A stretch of DNA of 64,000 bases from Comamonas sp. lk (GTDB lineage Bacteria > Pseudomonadota > Gammaproteobacteria > Burkholderiales > Burkholderiaceae_C), in the NCBI RefSeq assembly GCF_900564145.1, contig NZ_UOOB01000001.1, positions 3,598,754 through 3,662,753 on the forward strand, in the 5' to 3' direction. The notes below the pieces were generated by a model. The model made no database searches and was not told the DNA's origin. It was given only the letters and a program-made list of their open reading frames with translations. Shown here in pieces: positions 46,916 through 55,552 of the stretch. Each line of letters starts with the position of its first letter. Position 1 is the first letter of the stretch. Position numbers and translations under genes: made by a program.

Positions 46916-47179
46916 TTTTCTTTTTTACTCATTCGCGGCTAAAAATCCATATCCAACCACGCTTGGCGGCAAAAACAATGGCTGCAGAAAAGTTGCACAA
47001 ATTGAAACTTGGTACCTCCACAAAGTGCCAGGAGTTGAAAAAAGCAATACTTTTCAATCGCAATGTCAAAAAACCATTGGCCACGAGAATTTCAACCATT
47101 TGTTTCTACAATTGAATCCATACAGTCGCTATCGGGCTGAGTGTTTCAGTTGTTTTCATCCATGCTCAAAAGGGGAAAA
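46916..47179. other. A/T-rich interval before the DUF945 gene
   Basis: No gene is seen. The base composition is clearly richer in A/T than the surrounding genes. TACAAT at 47107-47112 is a possible -10 element for the downstream gene, but no good -35 lies at the right distance. Confidence 0.4.
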
Positions 47180-48598
47180 ATGAAAAAGAAAATCGGTGCA
47201 GGTATTGCCGCCGTCGTCGTCCTGGCCACAGGAGTTTTGGGCACCAGCTATTACATGGGTGGCAAGTTACAGCAGGATTTCACCAATGCCGCAGCACAGT
47301 GGAGCCGCGACGATCTGAAGATTCAGATCACCAGCTATGAGCGCGGAGCCTTCTCCTCGGCCGCCAAGACCGTGTGGACGCTGGATCAGGATGGCGACCC
47401 GGTGCAGTTCACCGCCGAACACAAGATCAGCCACGGCCCGCTGCCCATGGGCCATGCCGCCCAGATCAACACCTTGTTCCATCTTCCGGACGATGCCGAC
47501 CCCGGCCTCAAAGCCGCACTCATCGGCCGCGCCCCGGTGCAATTGCTCACCAAGGTGGGCTGGGGTCACAGCACTTCCAATCTGATGACCTCCCCACCCG
47601 TCAAGGCCAGGGTCAACGACTCGGACATGGACTGGGGCGGCATGACCATCCAATGGGACATGCCCTCCGACATGAAGGCCATCAAGGGCACGGCCAGCAT
47701 TCCGGCGCTGCAATTCAAGGATGAGGAAGGCAGCATGAGCCTGGAGAAGGCCAGCATGCGCTTTGACGTGCTGCAGCCCAAGGGCCAGCAGTTCTGGATC
47801 GGCCCCATGAACATGGCCATAGACAAGGTCACCACCACCCATGCCGAGCCAGACTCGCCACCCTCGTCGATTCAGGGGCTGAGCCTGGATTCGGACACGG
47901 TGCTCAAGACCGACACGCTGGAGATGACGCTCAAGGGCGGCATCAAGAGCGCTCAGATGCAAGGCAAAACCGCCGATGATCTGGTCTGGGATCTGAGCCT
48001 TCGCAACATCGATGCCGCCTGGCTCAACCACGTCATGGAGCTGAGCCAGAAAAAGAGCCCGGATCAGGAGCAGACCGACAGCGAAGATGATGGCAGCGAT
48101 GACACCGACGCCCCCGGCGGAATCGATCTGCGCCAAGCCATGCTGAAGACGATCTCGCAGGCCCTGGCCCGCAAGCCTGAGATCGAGATCAAGCGCCTGG
48201 CCATGCGCACACCCGAAGGCGTCAGCGAATTCGCGGCAACGCTGCAGTATCTGGGCGATGGCGAGAACTTGAACAAACTGCCCACGGATCTGAAACTCAC
48301 GCTCAAGACCAGCCTGCCCAAACCGGTGATGGAGAGCATGATCACCGCGCGCAAACGCAACCAGCTGATCGAAGCGCTTGATGAGGAAGACAACGACTAC
48401 TCGATGGAAGATTTTGAGCGCACCGCCAAAATTCAGGCGGCGGCCGATATTCAAATGCTTCAGAAAAGCGGCATCTTTGAAGACAAGAGCGGTCTGATGA
48501 GCACGCAAATCGTCTATGAGGCCGGAATGTTCCAGGTCAATGGCAAACCGCTCGATGGCGAGGGTACGGCCATGCTGTTTGGCACGCTCACCGATTAA
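47180..48598 (+). CDS. DUF945 (YdgA) family envelope protein
   Basis: A 472-residue protein. An N-terminal transmembrane anchor (KIGAGIAAVVVLATGVLGTSYYMGG) is followed by a large predicted periplasmic domain with the features of the YdgA/DUF945 family (LQQDFTNAAAQWSRDDLKIQITSYERGAFSS). An acidic, Asp/Ser-rich loop (DQEQTDSEDDGSDDTDAPGG) lies near residue 305. The function is unknown; in enterobacteria YdgA has been linked to motility. The ATG at 47180 has AGGGG upstream. Followed by a terminator. Confidence 0.82.
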   Translation: MKKKIGAGIAAVVVLATGVLGTSYYMGGKLQQDFTNAAAQWSRDDLKIQITSYERGAFSSAAKTVWTLDQDGDPVQFTAEHKISHGPLPMGHAAQINTLFHLPDDADPGLKAALIGRAPVQLLTKVGWGHSTSNLMTSPPVKARVNDSDMDWGGMTIQWDMPSDMKAIKGTASIPALQFKDEEGSMSLEKASMRFDVLQPKGQQFWIGPMNMAIDKVTTTHAEPDSPPSSIQGLSLDSDTVLKTDTLEMTLKGGIKSAQMQGKTADDLVWDLSLRNIDAAWLNHVMELSQKKSPDQEQTDSEDDGSDDTDAPGGIDLRQAMLKTISQALARKPEIEIKRLAMRTPEGVSEFAATLQYLGDGENLNKLPTDLKLTLKTSLPKPVMESMITARKRNQLIEALDEEDNDYSMEDFERTAKIQAAADIQMLQKSGIFEDKSGLMSTQIVYEAGMFQVNGKPLDGEGTAMLFGTLTD

Positions 48599-48618
48599 GA
48601 GCCGCTGACGTCGCTATC

Positions 48619-48643
48619 AAGGCCTGCTCACGCAGGCCTTTTT
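48619..48643 (+). terminator. Rho-independent terminator after the DUF945 gene
   Basis: AAGGCCTGC (48619-48627) and GCAGGCCTT (48632-48640) with loop TCAC, then TTT. It lies 20 bases after the stop codon. Confidence 0.88.
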
Positions 48644-48727
48644 CATGCGCCCCGCTTGTCGGCCCGTCGCCGCCGTAGCACCGCAGCAGCTCGCGATAAA
48701 CTGGTTTGCACCCACCGGAGGATTGAA

Positions 48728-48790
48728 ATGATCACCATTTTGACCGTGGTGCTGCTGGCGGCGGTGCTGACCCGGCTGATGATGCGCTAG
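48728..48790 (+). CDS. Probable 20-residue hydrophobic membrane peptide
   Basis: The ORF reads MITILTVVLLAAVLTRLMMR, a single hydrophobic helix ending with a positive charge. A strong GGAGG ribosome site (48717-48721) lies six bases before the ATG. Nineteen of its twenty sense codons end in G or C, as in the host's real genes. It stands between the DUF945 terminator and the PaiB-like gene, so it must use its own promoter or read-through. The function is unknown; membrane-inserting small proteins of this size include regulators of transporters and type I toxins. No conservation check was possible. Confidence 0.6.
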   Translation: MITILTVVLLAAVLTRLMMR

Positions 48791-48820
48791 GCAAAAAATT
48801 CGCCAAAGTCCCATAAAACA

Positions 48821-48845
48821 AAGCGCTTCAAGCTATCAATTAAAG
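48821..48845. repeat. Interspersed-repeat half element
   Basis: AAGCGCTTCAAGCTATCAAT, followed by TAAA. It is the reverse-strand form of GATAGCTTGAAGCGCTT and matches one arm of the GATAGC...AGCGCTT element. It lies just before the PaiB-like gene. Confidence 0.5.
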
Positions 48846-48858
48846 AGTAATCCGCGCC

Positions 48859-49515
48859 ATGTATAACTCGCCACATTTCGCTGTTGATGATCGTGCCCAG
48901 TTGCTGGAGCTGATGCGCAGCCACCCGCTGGGCTGTCTGATCGCACAGGGGCCACAGGGTCTGGACGCCAATCATCTGCCGTTTGAAGTGCGCGAGAGCG
49001 AGGACGGCCAGCTACAGCTGTGGGCCCATGTGGCCCGCGCCAATCCGCTGTGGCAGCAGCTAGGCGATGGCATGCCGGTGCTGATCGTGTTTCGCGCCGA
49101 GGAAAGCTATATCTCCCCCAACTGGTATCCCAGCAAGCAGGCCACCCACGAACAGGTACCTACCTGGAACTACCGCGTGGTGCATGCCCATGGAACGCTG
49201 CGCATACGCGATGACGAAAAATTCGTGCGCGGCGTGGTCGGGCTGCTCACCCGCAGACACGAACTGCGGCTTGGCCAGAGCGGCGAACACCAGCCCTGGA
49301 AGATGAGCGATGCGCCGCAGGACTATCTGCAAAAGATGCTGGGCGCCATCGTGGGGCTGGAAGTGGATGTGAGCCGGCTGGAAGGCAAATTCAAACTCAG
49401 CCAAAACAAAAGTGCTGCCGACCAAAAAGCCGTGGCCGACAGCCTGCTGGCCGCAGGCTTTACCGACATGGGCCGCCGCATGCAGGAGCAGCAAGCCCCT
49501 GAATCCAGGGATTGA
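48859..49515 (+). CDS. PaiB-family FMN-binding negative regulator
   Basis: A 218-residue PaiB-type protein with a split-barrel FMN-binding fold. It begins MYNSPHFAVDDRAQLLELMRSHPLGCLIA and contains the family signature YISPNWYPSKQATHEQVPTWNYRVVHAHG. PaiB in Bacillus affects sporulation and protease genes, but in proteobacteria the family is not well characterised. No DNA-binding domain is evident, so a direct repressor role is uncertain. Confidence 0.88.
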   Translation: MYNSPHFAVDDRAQLLELMRSHPLGCLIAQGPQGLDANHLPFEVRESEDGQLQLWAHVARANPLWQQLGDGMPVLIVFRAEESYISPNWYPSKQATHEQVPTWNYRVVHAHGTLRIRDDEKFVRGVVGLLTRRHELRLGQSGEHQPWKMSDAPQDYLQKMLGAIVGLEVDVSRLEGKFKLSQNKSAADQKAVADSLLAAGFTDMGRRMQEQQAPESRD

Positions 49516-49604
49516 GCCAGCCAGGCCTGCAGACATTGATTCGGGCCCTTATCTGCCGCCAATCCATATCGAAATTACGCTGCATGCTATATAAAACGTA
49601 GCAA

Positions 49605-50369
49605 TTAGTGCAACAAACCCGCCAGAAAATCATTGGCCCGGTTGAAACGATAGCGAGCATAGGCGCGCAGCCTATAGGTCAGCACCGTGGCGGGCTGAAT
49701 GGACAGGGCCCGGGCAATTTCTGCGGCACTGTCGCCCAGCAGGCTCATGGCCACGATCTGGCGCTCGCGCCCCGTCAGCTGCGGGTAGGAGCGCTGCAGA
49801 CGCAGCAACAGCACTTGCAGCGCGTCATCGGGCAGCACCTCATCCACCGCAGGGCTGCGCGCATGAAAACTCAGCGCGGCCATGGCCACCTGGCCCAGCG
49901 ACCATAGCGGGGGCGCGGCCTCGGGCGCGGCCTGCAGGCCGCGGTAAAAGCTCAGCACCATGAGTTTGCCGGGCTCGTGCCAGCCAAAACTGATCTTGTC
50001 CAGAAAACCCGGTTGGTCAAAGCACAGCTCGCGGTACTCGCCTCGGGGAATGTCGGCGGCACGCACCCGGCGGCTGAAGCCGCTGGCCTGATCCCGCAGC
50101 GGGCTGGCCAGCAGCGGATCCTTGGCATGAAAGCGGCGGGCGTAGGCGGCCGTGCGCTCGGCAATACCTTTGCGCTCGCCCGAGGCCAGCAGCATGCGCA
50201 CATCGCCGCGCTCCAGATCCACCTGATAGGCGAACACTTCGTCAATGCAATCGAACTGGCGCGCCGTGCCCAGCAAGGTGGCCGCAAACTGCGGCGTGGA
50301 TGCGGCCTCTATCAGTGCCTGGCCCTGGCGGGGGCTGAACAAAGGCTGGGGAAATGGGTTGCGGCTCAT
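49605..50369 (-). CDS. LuxR-family transcriptional regulator
   Basis: About 254 residues. The N-terminal ~190 residues are a sensor-like region with no domain I can name. The C-terminal LuxR-type helix-turn-helix is clear: LTGRERQIVAMSLLGDSAAEIARALSIQPATVLTYRLRAYARY. The ATG at 50369 (MSRNPFPQPLFSPRQ) has GAGG upstream and is preferred to the ATG at 50387. It lies 91 bases downstream of the MBL/monooxygenase/DUF2783 operon on the same strand, and probably regulates it. Confidence 0.83.
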   Translation of the reverse strand: MSRNPFPQPLFSPRQGQALIEAASTPQFAATLLGTARQFDCIDEVFAYQVDLERGDVRMLLASGERKGIAERTAAYARRFHAKDPLLASPLRDQASGFSRRVRAADIPRGEYRELCFDQPGFLDKISFGWHEPGKLMVLSFYRGLQAAPEAAPPLWSLGQVAMAALSFHARSPAVDEVLPDDALQVLLLRLQRSYPQLTGRERQIVAMSLLGDSAAEIARALSIQPATVLTYRLRAYARYRFNRANDFLAGLLH

Positions 50370-50460
50370 GCGCTGCCTCGCTTTCATGGGCAAAGCTGCA
50401 GAGTCTCAATCTGCAGCCGGGAAATGCGGGCACCAGAATAGCGCAAACCGCTTCTCCCTC

Positions 50461-50679
50461 TCAGCCCCGCCCGGCCGCTGACAAGGATGGTGTGCGCCGG
50501 GCCAGCTCGATGGCCTCCATGACCACGGCACTGTCGCCAATATGGTTGGCCAGGGTCAGGATCAGCTTGGCGCAGACCTTGAGGCTTTGGGCCTCGTCCA
50601 GCCCCTCGTGCATTTGCAACAGCTGCTGGTAGACATCGTCCACATGGTCCAGATGGGCTTGGCGAATCAGCTCGCTCAT
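50461..50679 (-). CDS. DUF2783 family small protein
   Basis: A 72-residue, mostly helical protein (MSELIRQAHLDHVDDVYQQL..., LDEAQSLKVCAKLILTLANHIGDSAVVMEAIELA). It matches the DUF2783 pattern of small proteins encoded next to FAD monooxygenases. The start overlaps the monooxygenase stop by four bases (ATGA), so it is translationally coupled. It may be an accessory or stabilising subunit; no role is established. Confidence 0.78.
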   Translation of the reverse strand: MSELIRQAHLDHVDDVYQQLLQMHEGLDEAQSLKVCAKLILTLANHIGDSAVVMEAIELARRTPSLSAAGRG

Positions 50680-52337
50680 TGGCTTTCTCCTTGTGCGCGC
50701 TGCAGGCTGGCCTGCACGGTGGTGGCCGGCACCGGGTTTTGCCAGCGGGCGGCCACATATTGATCCGGGCGTATCAGATAGCCGCAGCCGGGCGCCAGCG
50801 CATAGCGGCTGCACAGCAAATCCTGGTTGCCGGGCAGGCTGGCGATATCGAGCAGTTCCACACCTTCAGGCAGGCTCTGCGTCCATTGCCGGGCCAGCAG
50901 CACAAAGCGCCCGCCCAGCCTGGGCAGCAGCCAGCGATCTTCGACTCCTGAAAGAGGAGCATCCAGTGCAGGTGATCCGGGGGCTATGCCGCTGTTCCAT
51001 TCGCAATCGTCCGGTGTGTTCAGCCGACTTTGCGGATAGTGGATGGCCGTGGACAAACGCCCGGAATTGACGAAGGGACGGGCAAAGGCCTCTGTGGCAG
51101 CCAGCTCCAGCACCGCATCGCGAAAAGCCTTGCTGGCCGTGCACTTGGGGGTCAGAAAGTCGGTGGAGCGGGTGGAGTTGAGAATGTTCTCGTCGGCCGT
51201 GGCAATGGCTTCCTCGTTATAGCTCTCCAGCAGGCTCTGGCCGGCCTTGCCGCGCAGCAGCAGATCCAGCTTCCAGCCCAGATTGTCGATATCGGCCAGA
51301 CCGCCGTTGCAGCCGCGCGCGCCAAAAGGCGAGACCAGATGGGCGCTGTCGCCCGCAAACAGCACGCGGCCGTGGACAAAGCGCTGCATGCGACGGCACT
51401 GGAAGGTGTAGATGCTGTACCACTCCTCTTTGAACTGCACATCGGGCCCCAGCATGGCGCGCACATAGCGCTCCACGTTCTCGGGCTGCACGCAGGCCTG
51501 GCGGTCGATATTCCAGCCCAGCTGAAAATCCAGCCGCCACACGCCATCGGGCTGGCGGTGCATCAGCGCCGACTGGCCGGGATTGAAGGGCGGATCAAAC
51601 CAGAACCAGCGCTCGGCAGGCCGCTCCTGCTGCATGCGGATATCGGCAATCAGGAAATTTTCCTCGAACACTCTGCCGTCAAAGTCCAGACCCAGCTGGT
51701 TGCGCACGGCGGATTTGCTGCCGTCGCAGGCAATCAACCAGTCGGCACGCAAGCGGTAGTCCCGCCCGGCGGCCTGCACCTGCAGTTCCACATGATCGGC
51801 ATGCGGCTGCACGGCAGTTATCTGCTGGCCCAGACGCAGCTCCACATTGGGCAGTTGCTGCAAGGCCTGCAGCAGCGCCTCTTCCACGTAGTACTGCTGC
51901 AGATTGATAAAGCCCGGGTACTGCTGGTCCTTCACGGGCAGCATGTCGAACTGGTAGACGGGCTCCGGCCTGTCGCCCCAGAAGACCTTGCCCACATTCC
52001 AGGTCACGCCCTTGTCCAGCAATTGCCGGCCTACGCCCAGGCGCTCGAAAATGTCCAGGGAGCGCTTGGAAAAGCAGATGGCCTTGGAGCCGCCGGCAAT
52101 AAAGTCCAGCTTGCTGATGACCAGCACCGGGTGGCCGCGTCGCCCCAGATCCAGGGCCATCGCCAGGCCCACCGGGCCCGCTCCTGCAACTACCACCGGC
52201 ACATGCTCTAGCCCCGCCTGCGCGGGTGCGGCCGTGGCCCCGATGTGGCGCCAGACCGGCACGCCGCGGTGATGGGTGGTGGGCTGGGGTGCCTGGCCCG
52301 CCTCCTGACCCGCCTGAGTATTTGCGCTATGGACCAT
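50676..52337 (-). CDS. FAD-dependent aromatic monooxygenase (MhpA-like)
   Basis: A 553-residue group A flavoprotein hydroxylase. FAD motif VVVAGAGPVGLAMALDLGRRGHPVLVI (around residue 48), NAD(P)H-discriminating region near DGSKSAVRNQLG, and FAD ribityl-binding VLFAGDSAHLVSPFGARGCNGG. The C-terminal thioredoxin-like domain follows. Close families hydroxylate 3-(3-hydroxyphenyl)propionate, phenols and related aromatics; the substrate is unknown. The ATG at 52337 begins five bases after the MBL gene; an in-frame TTG at 52346 overlaps it. Confidence 0.88.
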   Translation of the reverse strand: MVHSANTQAGQEAGQAPQPTTHHRGVPVWRHIGATAAPAQAGLEHVPVVVAGAGPVGLAMALDLGRRGHPVLVISKLDFIAGGSKAICFSKRSLDIFERLGVGRQLLDKGVTWNVGKVFWGDRPEPVYQFDMLPVKDQQYPGFINLQQYYVEEALLQALQQLPNVELRLGQQITAVQPHADHVELQVQAAGRDYRLRADWLIACDGSKSAVRNQLGLDFDGRVFEENFLIADIRMQQERPAERWFWFDPPFNPGQSALMHRQPDGVWRLDFQLGWNIDRQACVQPENVERYVRAMLGPDVQFKEEWYSIYTFQCRRMQRFVHGRVLFAGDSAHLVSPFGARGCNGGLADIDNLGWKLDLLLRGKAGQSLLESYNEEAIATADENILNSTRSTDFLTPKCTASKAFRDAVLELAATEAFARPFVNSGRLSTAIHYPQSRLNTPDDCEWNSGIAPGSPALDAPLSGVEDRWLLPRLGGRFVLLARQWTQSLPEGVELLDIASLPGNQDLLCSRYALAPGCGYLIRPDQYVAARWQNPVPATTVQASLQRAQGESQ

Positions 52338-52342
52338 GGCGA

Positions 52343-53302
52343 TCAACCCTGCAGCTGGGCCCAGACTTCGCGATCGCGCTCCTCGGTCCAGATGCGCGGC
52401 CAGTCTATGCCGTCCAGCTCGTCCCAGAGGCGCTGCACGTCAAACGGCAGGCAGTGCTCAAAGATCGGCCAGCGACCAAACTTGGGGCCCAGGGCCTGGT
52501 GGGTGGCTTCAAACGCTTCTTTGAGCGTGCCGCCGCGCCGGTGCACGGCACCCACGTTGTCGATCATGCCTTTGAGAAACTCGCGGGTCTGCTCGATGGC
52601 TGCATCCGTGGCCGCCACGCCCTTGGCCACGGCACCGCGCCCGCCCACCAGAAACTCGGCCCGATAGGTCTTGAGCCTGTCCAGCGTGGTGCTGGCCCAT
52701 TCCATGTGAAACGCATCGCCGGTGTAGAGCGCGGCCTCGGCCTCCACCAGATCGCCGGCAAACATGGTCTTGGTCTTCTCATGCCAGACGATGATGTCGC
52801 CCGCCGTATGACCGCGGCCGTTGAACTGCAGCTCGAGCTTGCCGCGATTGCCGCCCAGCTCGATCTCGAAATGGTCTTCGAAGGTCTGCGTAGGCCAGGT
52901 CAGGCCGGGAATGCCTTCGGGCTCCTTGAACAGACGCGGCATGCGGCCGTACTCGCTGTCCCAGTCCTGCAGGCCGCGCTCTTCAATGAGCTTGCGTGTG
53001 GCTTCGCTGGCAATGATGTGCTGGGCTTCGAACGCCGAAGCGCCCAGCACGCGCACGGCGTGGTAGTGGGTCAGGATCAGGTATTTGACGGGCTTTTGCG
53101 TGTGCTCGCGCAGTTTTTTCAGCCAGTCGCGGGCCGCCGCCGGCGTGGCCCGGGCCTCGATGGCGACGATGAAATCCTCGCCTTCAAAAGCGCCCACATT
53201 GGGATCGCCTTCGGCCGTCAGGGCATACACGCCATCGGCCAGAATTTCCAGGGTTTCGGTCTTGACGCCGAGGTCTGCCGAGGATGCAAACGGTTTGGAC
53301 AT
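52343..53302 (-). CDS. MBL-fold hydrolase-like protein with altered metal-binding motif
   Basis: A 319-residue protein of the metallo-beta-lactamase superfamily. The family motif THxHxDH reads THYHAVRV (His79, His81, then Val83-Arg84 instead of Asp-His). The later ligands are kept: GRGHTAGD (His165) and MFAGDLVEAE (Asp184). So the first metal site may be preserved but the second, which needs the Asp-His pair, is probably lost. It is the first gene of the operon with the FAD monooxygenase and DUF2783 protein. GGAG lies seven bases before the ATG. Substrate unknown. Confidence 0.83.
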   Translation of the reverse strand: MSKPFASSADLGVKTETLEILADGVYALTAEGDPNVGAFEGEDFIVAIEARATPAAARDWLKKLREHTQKPVKYLILTHYHAVRVLGASAFEAQHIIASEATRKLIEERGLQDWDSEYGRMPRLFKEPEGIPGLTWPTQTFEDHFEIELGGNRGKLELQFNGRGHTAGDIIVWHEKTKTMFAGDLVEAEAALYTGDAFHMEWASTTLDRLKTYRAEFLVGGRGAVAKGVAATDAAIEQTREFLKGMIDNVGAVHRRGGTLKEAFEATHQALGPKFGRWPIFEHCLPFDVQRLWDELDGIDWPRIWTEERDREVWAQLQG

Positions 53303-53630
53303 ATGAGGTCTCCTTGAGTCTTGTGATGGGCACGCTGCGACGGTATGCGGCAGTGCACCCATGGCAGGGCTTGCAAATCGCAACCCACCCAGTGTCTGCA
53401 GCGCTCCCGATACTGTCTGTCCATAGGTCTACAGACAAACCGAGGGCAAACCGTTGATTGCGGGTAAGTACCAGGAGAGCGCCGAAAGCCGGCTCGCAGA
53501 GGCCGCAAAGAGTGTGCCTCTTGAAAGCCAATAGGCCGCAAGCACGCTGAGCATCTACGCAGCGTGCTATGGTTATTCCATGGGTTCGCCCGGCACGGAC
53601 GAACCGGCTCCCTCTTGCGCACACAACCGT
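53303..53630. promoter_or_regulatory. Divergent control region between the MBL/FAD operon and the M23 peptidase gene
   Basis: 328 bases without a gene. It contains the dyad TGTCTGT-N10-ACAGACA (53414-53420 and 53431-53437), a candidate operator about 112 bases upstream of the MBL start codon. No strong sigma-70 promoter was recognised. Confidence 0.5.
53414..53437. promoter_or_regulatory. Inverted-repeat operator candidate
   Basis: TGTCTGT at 53414-53420 and ACAGACA at 53431-53437 form a perfect 7-base dyad separated by ten bases. The 24-base footprint fits a dimeric regulator; the LuxR-type protein at 49605 is a candidate ligand. Confidence 0.5.
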
Positions 53631-54497
53631 ATGACCTCTTTTTCTGCCCTGGAACGCCGCCGCTTTGTGCAGTGGATTTCGCAATCCGCCCTGCTGGCCG
53701 GCGTCCCGGCGGCCTGGGCCGCCAAGCCTGCAGCGGACAACCGGCTCTGGCCGCAAGACAGCCGCGTACCCGGCGGCGTGGCCCGTCTGTCGCTGGGGCC
53801 GGCCGCCACGCGCCCGCAGTTCAGCACCAACGATGCGCCTGGCCTGGTGCTGGGCGACATGATCGAGTGGACGGCTCTGATCGGCATTCCTTTGTCCACC
53901 GCCCCTGGCGAGTACAGCCTGCAGGTGAATCTGGACGGGCAGATGCGCGACAAGCGCTACACCGTGCGGGACAAGCAATATGTGGAGCAGCGGCTCAAGG
54001 TCTCGCCCAAGACGGTCGATCTCTCACCCGAGGACAATGCCCGCTATGAACGCGAGTCGACCCACCTCAAGAACGTGATGGCCAGCCTGGTCCAACCCCT
54101 GCCCAAGGCCCAGGAGTTGCACATGCAGGTGCCGGTGCCCGGCCGACGTTCCAGCTCTTTTGGCCTGCGCCGCGTGTTCAACGGCCAGTCCCGCAATCCC
54201 CATAGCGGCATGGACATCGCCGCCCCTACCGGCACCCCCGTCAAGGCGCCGCTGGCGGGCCGGGTGATCGACGTGGGCGATTATTTCTTCAACGGCGGCA
54301 CCGTCTGGCTCGATCATGGCGGCGGCCTGCTGACCATGTACTGCCACCTGAGCCAGGTGAACTGCAAGCTAGGCGATGAACTCCAGAGCGGCGACGCTTT
54401 TTGCAAAGTGGGTGCTACCGGCCGCGTGACCGGCCCGCATCTGCACTGGAGCGTGATGCTCAACCGCGCCATGGTGGACCCGGCGCTGTTTATCTAA
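53631..54497 (+). CDS. M23-family metallopeptidase, exported
   Basis: A 288-residue LytM-type peptidase acting on peptidoglycan cross-links. The N-terminus MTSFSALERRRFVQWISQSA has an RRRF twin-arginine-like motif and a hydrophobic stretch ending PAAWA. An N-terminal beta domain is followed by the catalytic domain: HSGMDIAAPTGTPVKAP (first zinc pair) and GRVTGPHLHWSVML (HLH). All zinc ligands are present, so it should be active, unlike the NlpD-like protein at 29721. The ATG at 53631 is used; an upstream ATG at 53580 is possible. Confidence 0.88.
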   Translation: MTSFSALERRRFVQWISQSALLAGVPAAWAAKPAADNRLWPQDSRVPGGVARLSLGPAATRPQFSTNDAPGLVLGDMIEWTALIGIPLSTAPGEYSLQVNLDGQMRDKRYTVRDKQYVEQRLKVSPKTVDLSPEDNARYERESTHLKNVMASLVQPLPKAQELHMQVPVPGRRSSSFGLRRVFNGQSRNPHSGMDIAAPTGTPVKAPLAGRVIDVGDYFFNGGTVWLDHGGGLLTMYCHLSQVNCKLGDELQSGDAFCKVGATGRVTGPHLHWSVMLNRAMVDPALFI

Positions 54498-54556
54498 GCT
54501 AAGCCGCACCCGCGGCAGGGCAGAAACAAGGCTGCCTTTTTATGGAATCTCAACTT

Positions 54557-54600
54557 GATAGCAATCAGCGCTTTATCCATATAGGCTAGAGCCCATATTT
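54557..54600. repeat. Interspersed-repeat element
   Basis: GATAGCAATCAGCGCTTTATCCATATAGGCTAG and following bases, between two convergent genes. It shares GATAGCnnnnAGCGCTT-ATCCAT with the copies at 58992 and 62062; the second arm is degraded. Confidence 0.6.
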
Positions 54601-54608
54601 AGCTGAAA

Positions 54609-55211
54609 TCAGGGCGTATCCCGGTCCTGCTGCAGATAAGTCTCCAGCAGATCAAAGAAGCTGTCGTAGAAGCCGCGTCTGGCAATGGTTTCGCTGCCCA
54701 CTTTCACCAGCGAATCGCTGCTCGATGAAAACGGCAGCGACAGCGAACCCAACGCGCCCACGCCCACGCTGGCCGAGCTGGCACTCTTTTTCAAGGTATA
54801 GCGATCCTGCAACGCCGTCACAAAGCCGATGCTGATCTGACCATCCGTGGTCTGGGGCACGCACACCACGCGGATATTGATCTCCAGATTCAGATCCGAT
54901 TCCGGCTGAAAGCTCTTGCGCCCCTCTATCAGCTCCTGCGTGCGCGCATTGGCGATATAGCCCTGGCTGAGCAGGGCACGCCGCGCCGCCTCACAGGTCT
55001 GGGTGGGCGTGGCATCGAAGCTGCGCGAGAAGGTGGAAGTGGAATCAAAGTTCTCCTGTACCGGTATCTGGCGATTGGCCGTGGCCGAGCAGGCCGACAG
55101 CGCAGCCACGCATACCACCGGCAACAGCCAGCGCCCCATTGCCGCCGACACGGTCCACTTTGCACCAGAAACCACGAACACTCTCCTCGCTACAAACAAG
55201 CTGCATGCCAT
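54609..55211 (-). CDS. DUF2242 family lipoprotein
   Basis: About 200 residues from the ATG at 55211, or 176 from the ATG at 55139. A lipoprotein signal MGRWLLPVVCVAALSACSAT (lipobox LSAC) begins at 55139, which makes the shorter form attractive. The mature protein shows the DUF2242 pattern (FDSTSTFSRSFDATPTQTCEAARRALLSQGYI, LQDRYTLKKSASSASVGVGALGSLSLPF). It would be anchored in an envelope membrane. The function is unknown. Convergent with the M23 gene. Confidence 0.78.
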   Translation of the reverse strand: MACSLFVARRVFVVSGAKWTVSAAMGRWLLPVVCVAALSACSATANRQIPVQENFDSTSTFSRSFDATPTQTCEAARRALLSQGYIANARTQELIEGRKSFQPESDLNLEINIRVVCVPQTTDGQISIGFVTALQDRYTLKKSASSASVGVGALGSLSLPFSSSSDSLVKVGSETIARRGFYDSFFDLLETYLQQDRDTP

Positions 55212-55552
55212 GCCAATCCGGCACCTCAGGCTATAGATAGCGTAGCAGCTCAAAAATTCCCTTGACCCCGCGTTTTCTGACGGCGGCAGGCAATTGTCTC
55301 CCGTCAGCCGCCCGCTTGAAAAAAGGCTGCAGTCTCTTACATTCTGGGCATCCCATAGGGCAGAGCCCGGGGTTGACATCGGTTATGGTGCTGCTGATAG
55401 CGCTGCAAGCGCTTGGGCCCATGGAGCATGTCCGTTCTTGCAGATCTGCGCGTGCTGCTTTATTTTTATGGAACTGCAGCCGCCACAACGACTCTAGTTG
55501 CATCAACCCAGGCGCTTGCCTTCCCGGTTCATCCCACTTTTAAGGACTGTTT
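55212..55552. promoter_or_regulatory. Divergent intergenic region before the META/DUF4377 gene
   Basis: No gene is seen. TTGACA (55373-55378) with GATAGC seventeen bases downstream (55396-55401) is a possible sigma-70 promoter for the plus-strand gene, with a leader of about 145 bases. GATAGCGCTGCAAGCGCTTG (55396-55415) also resembles the interspersed repeat. Confidence 0.4.
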
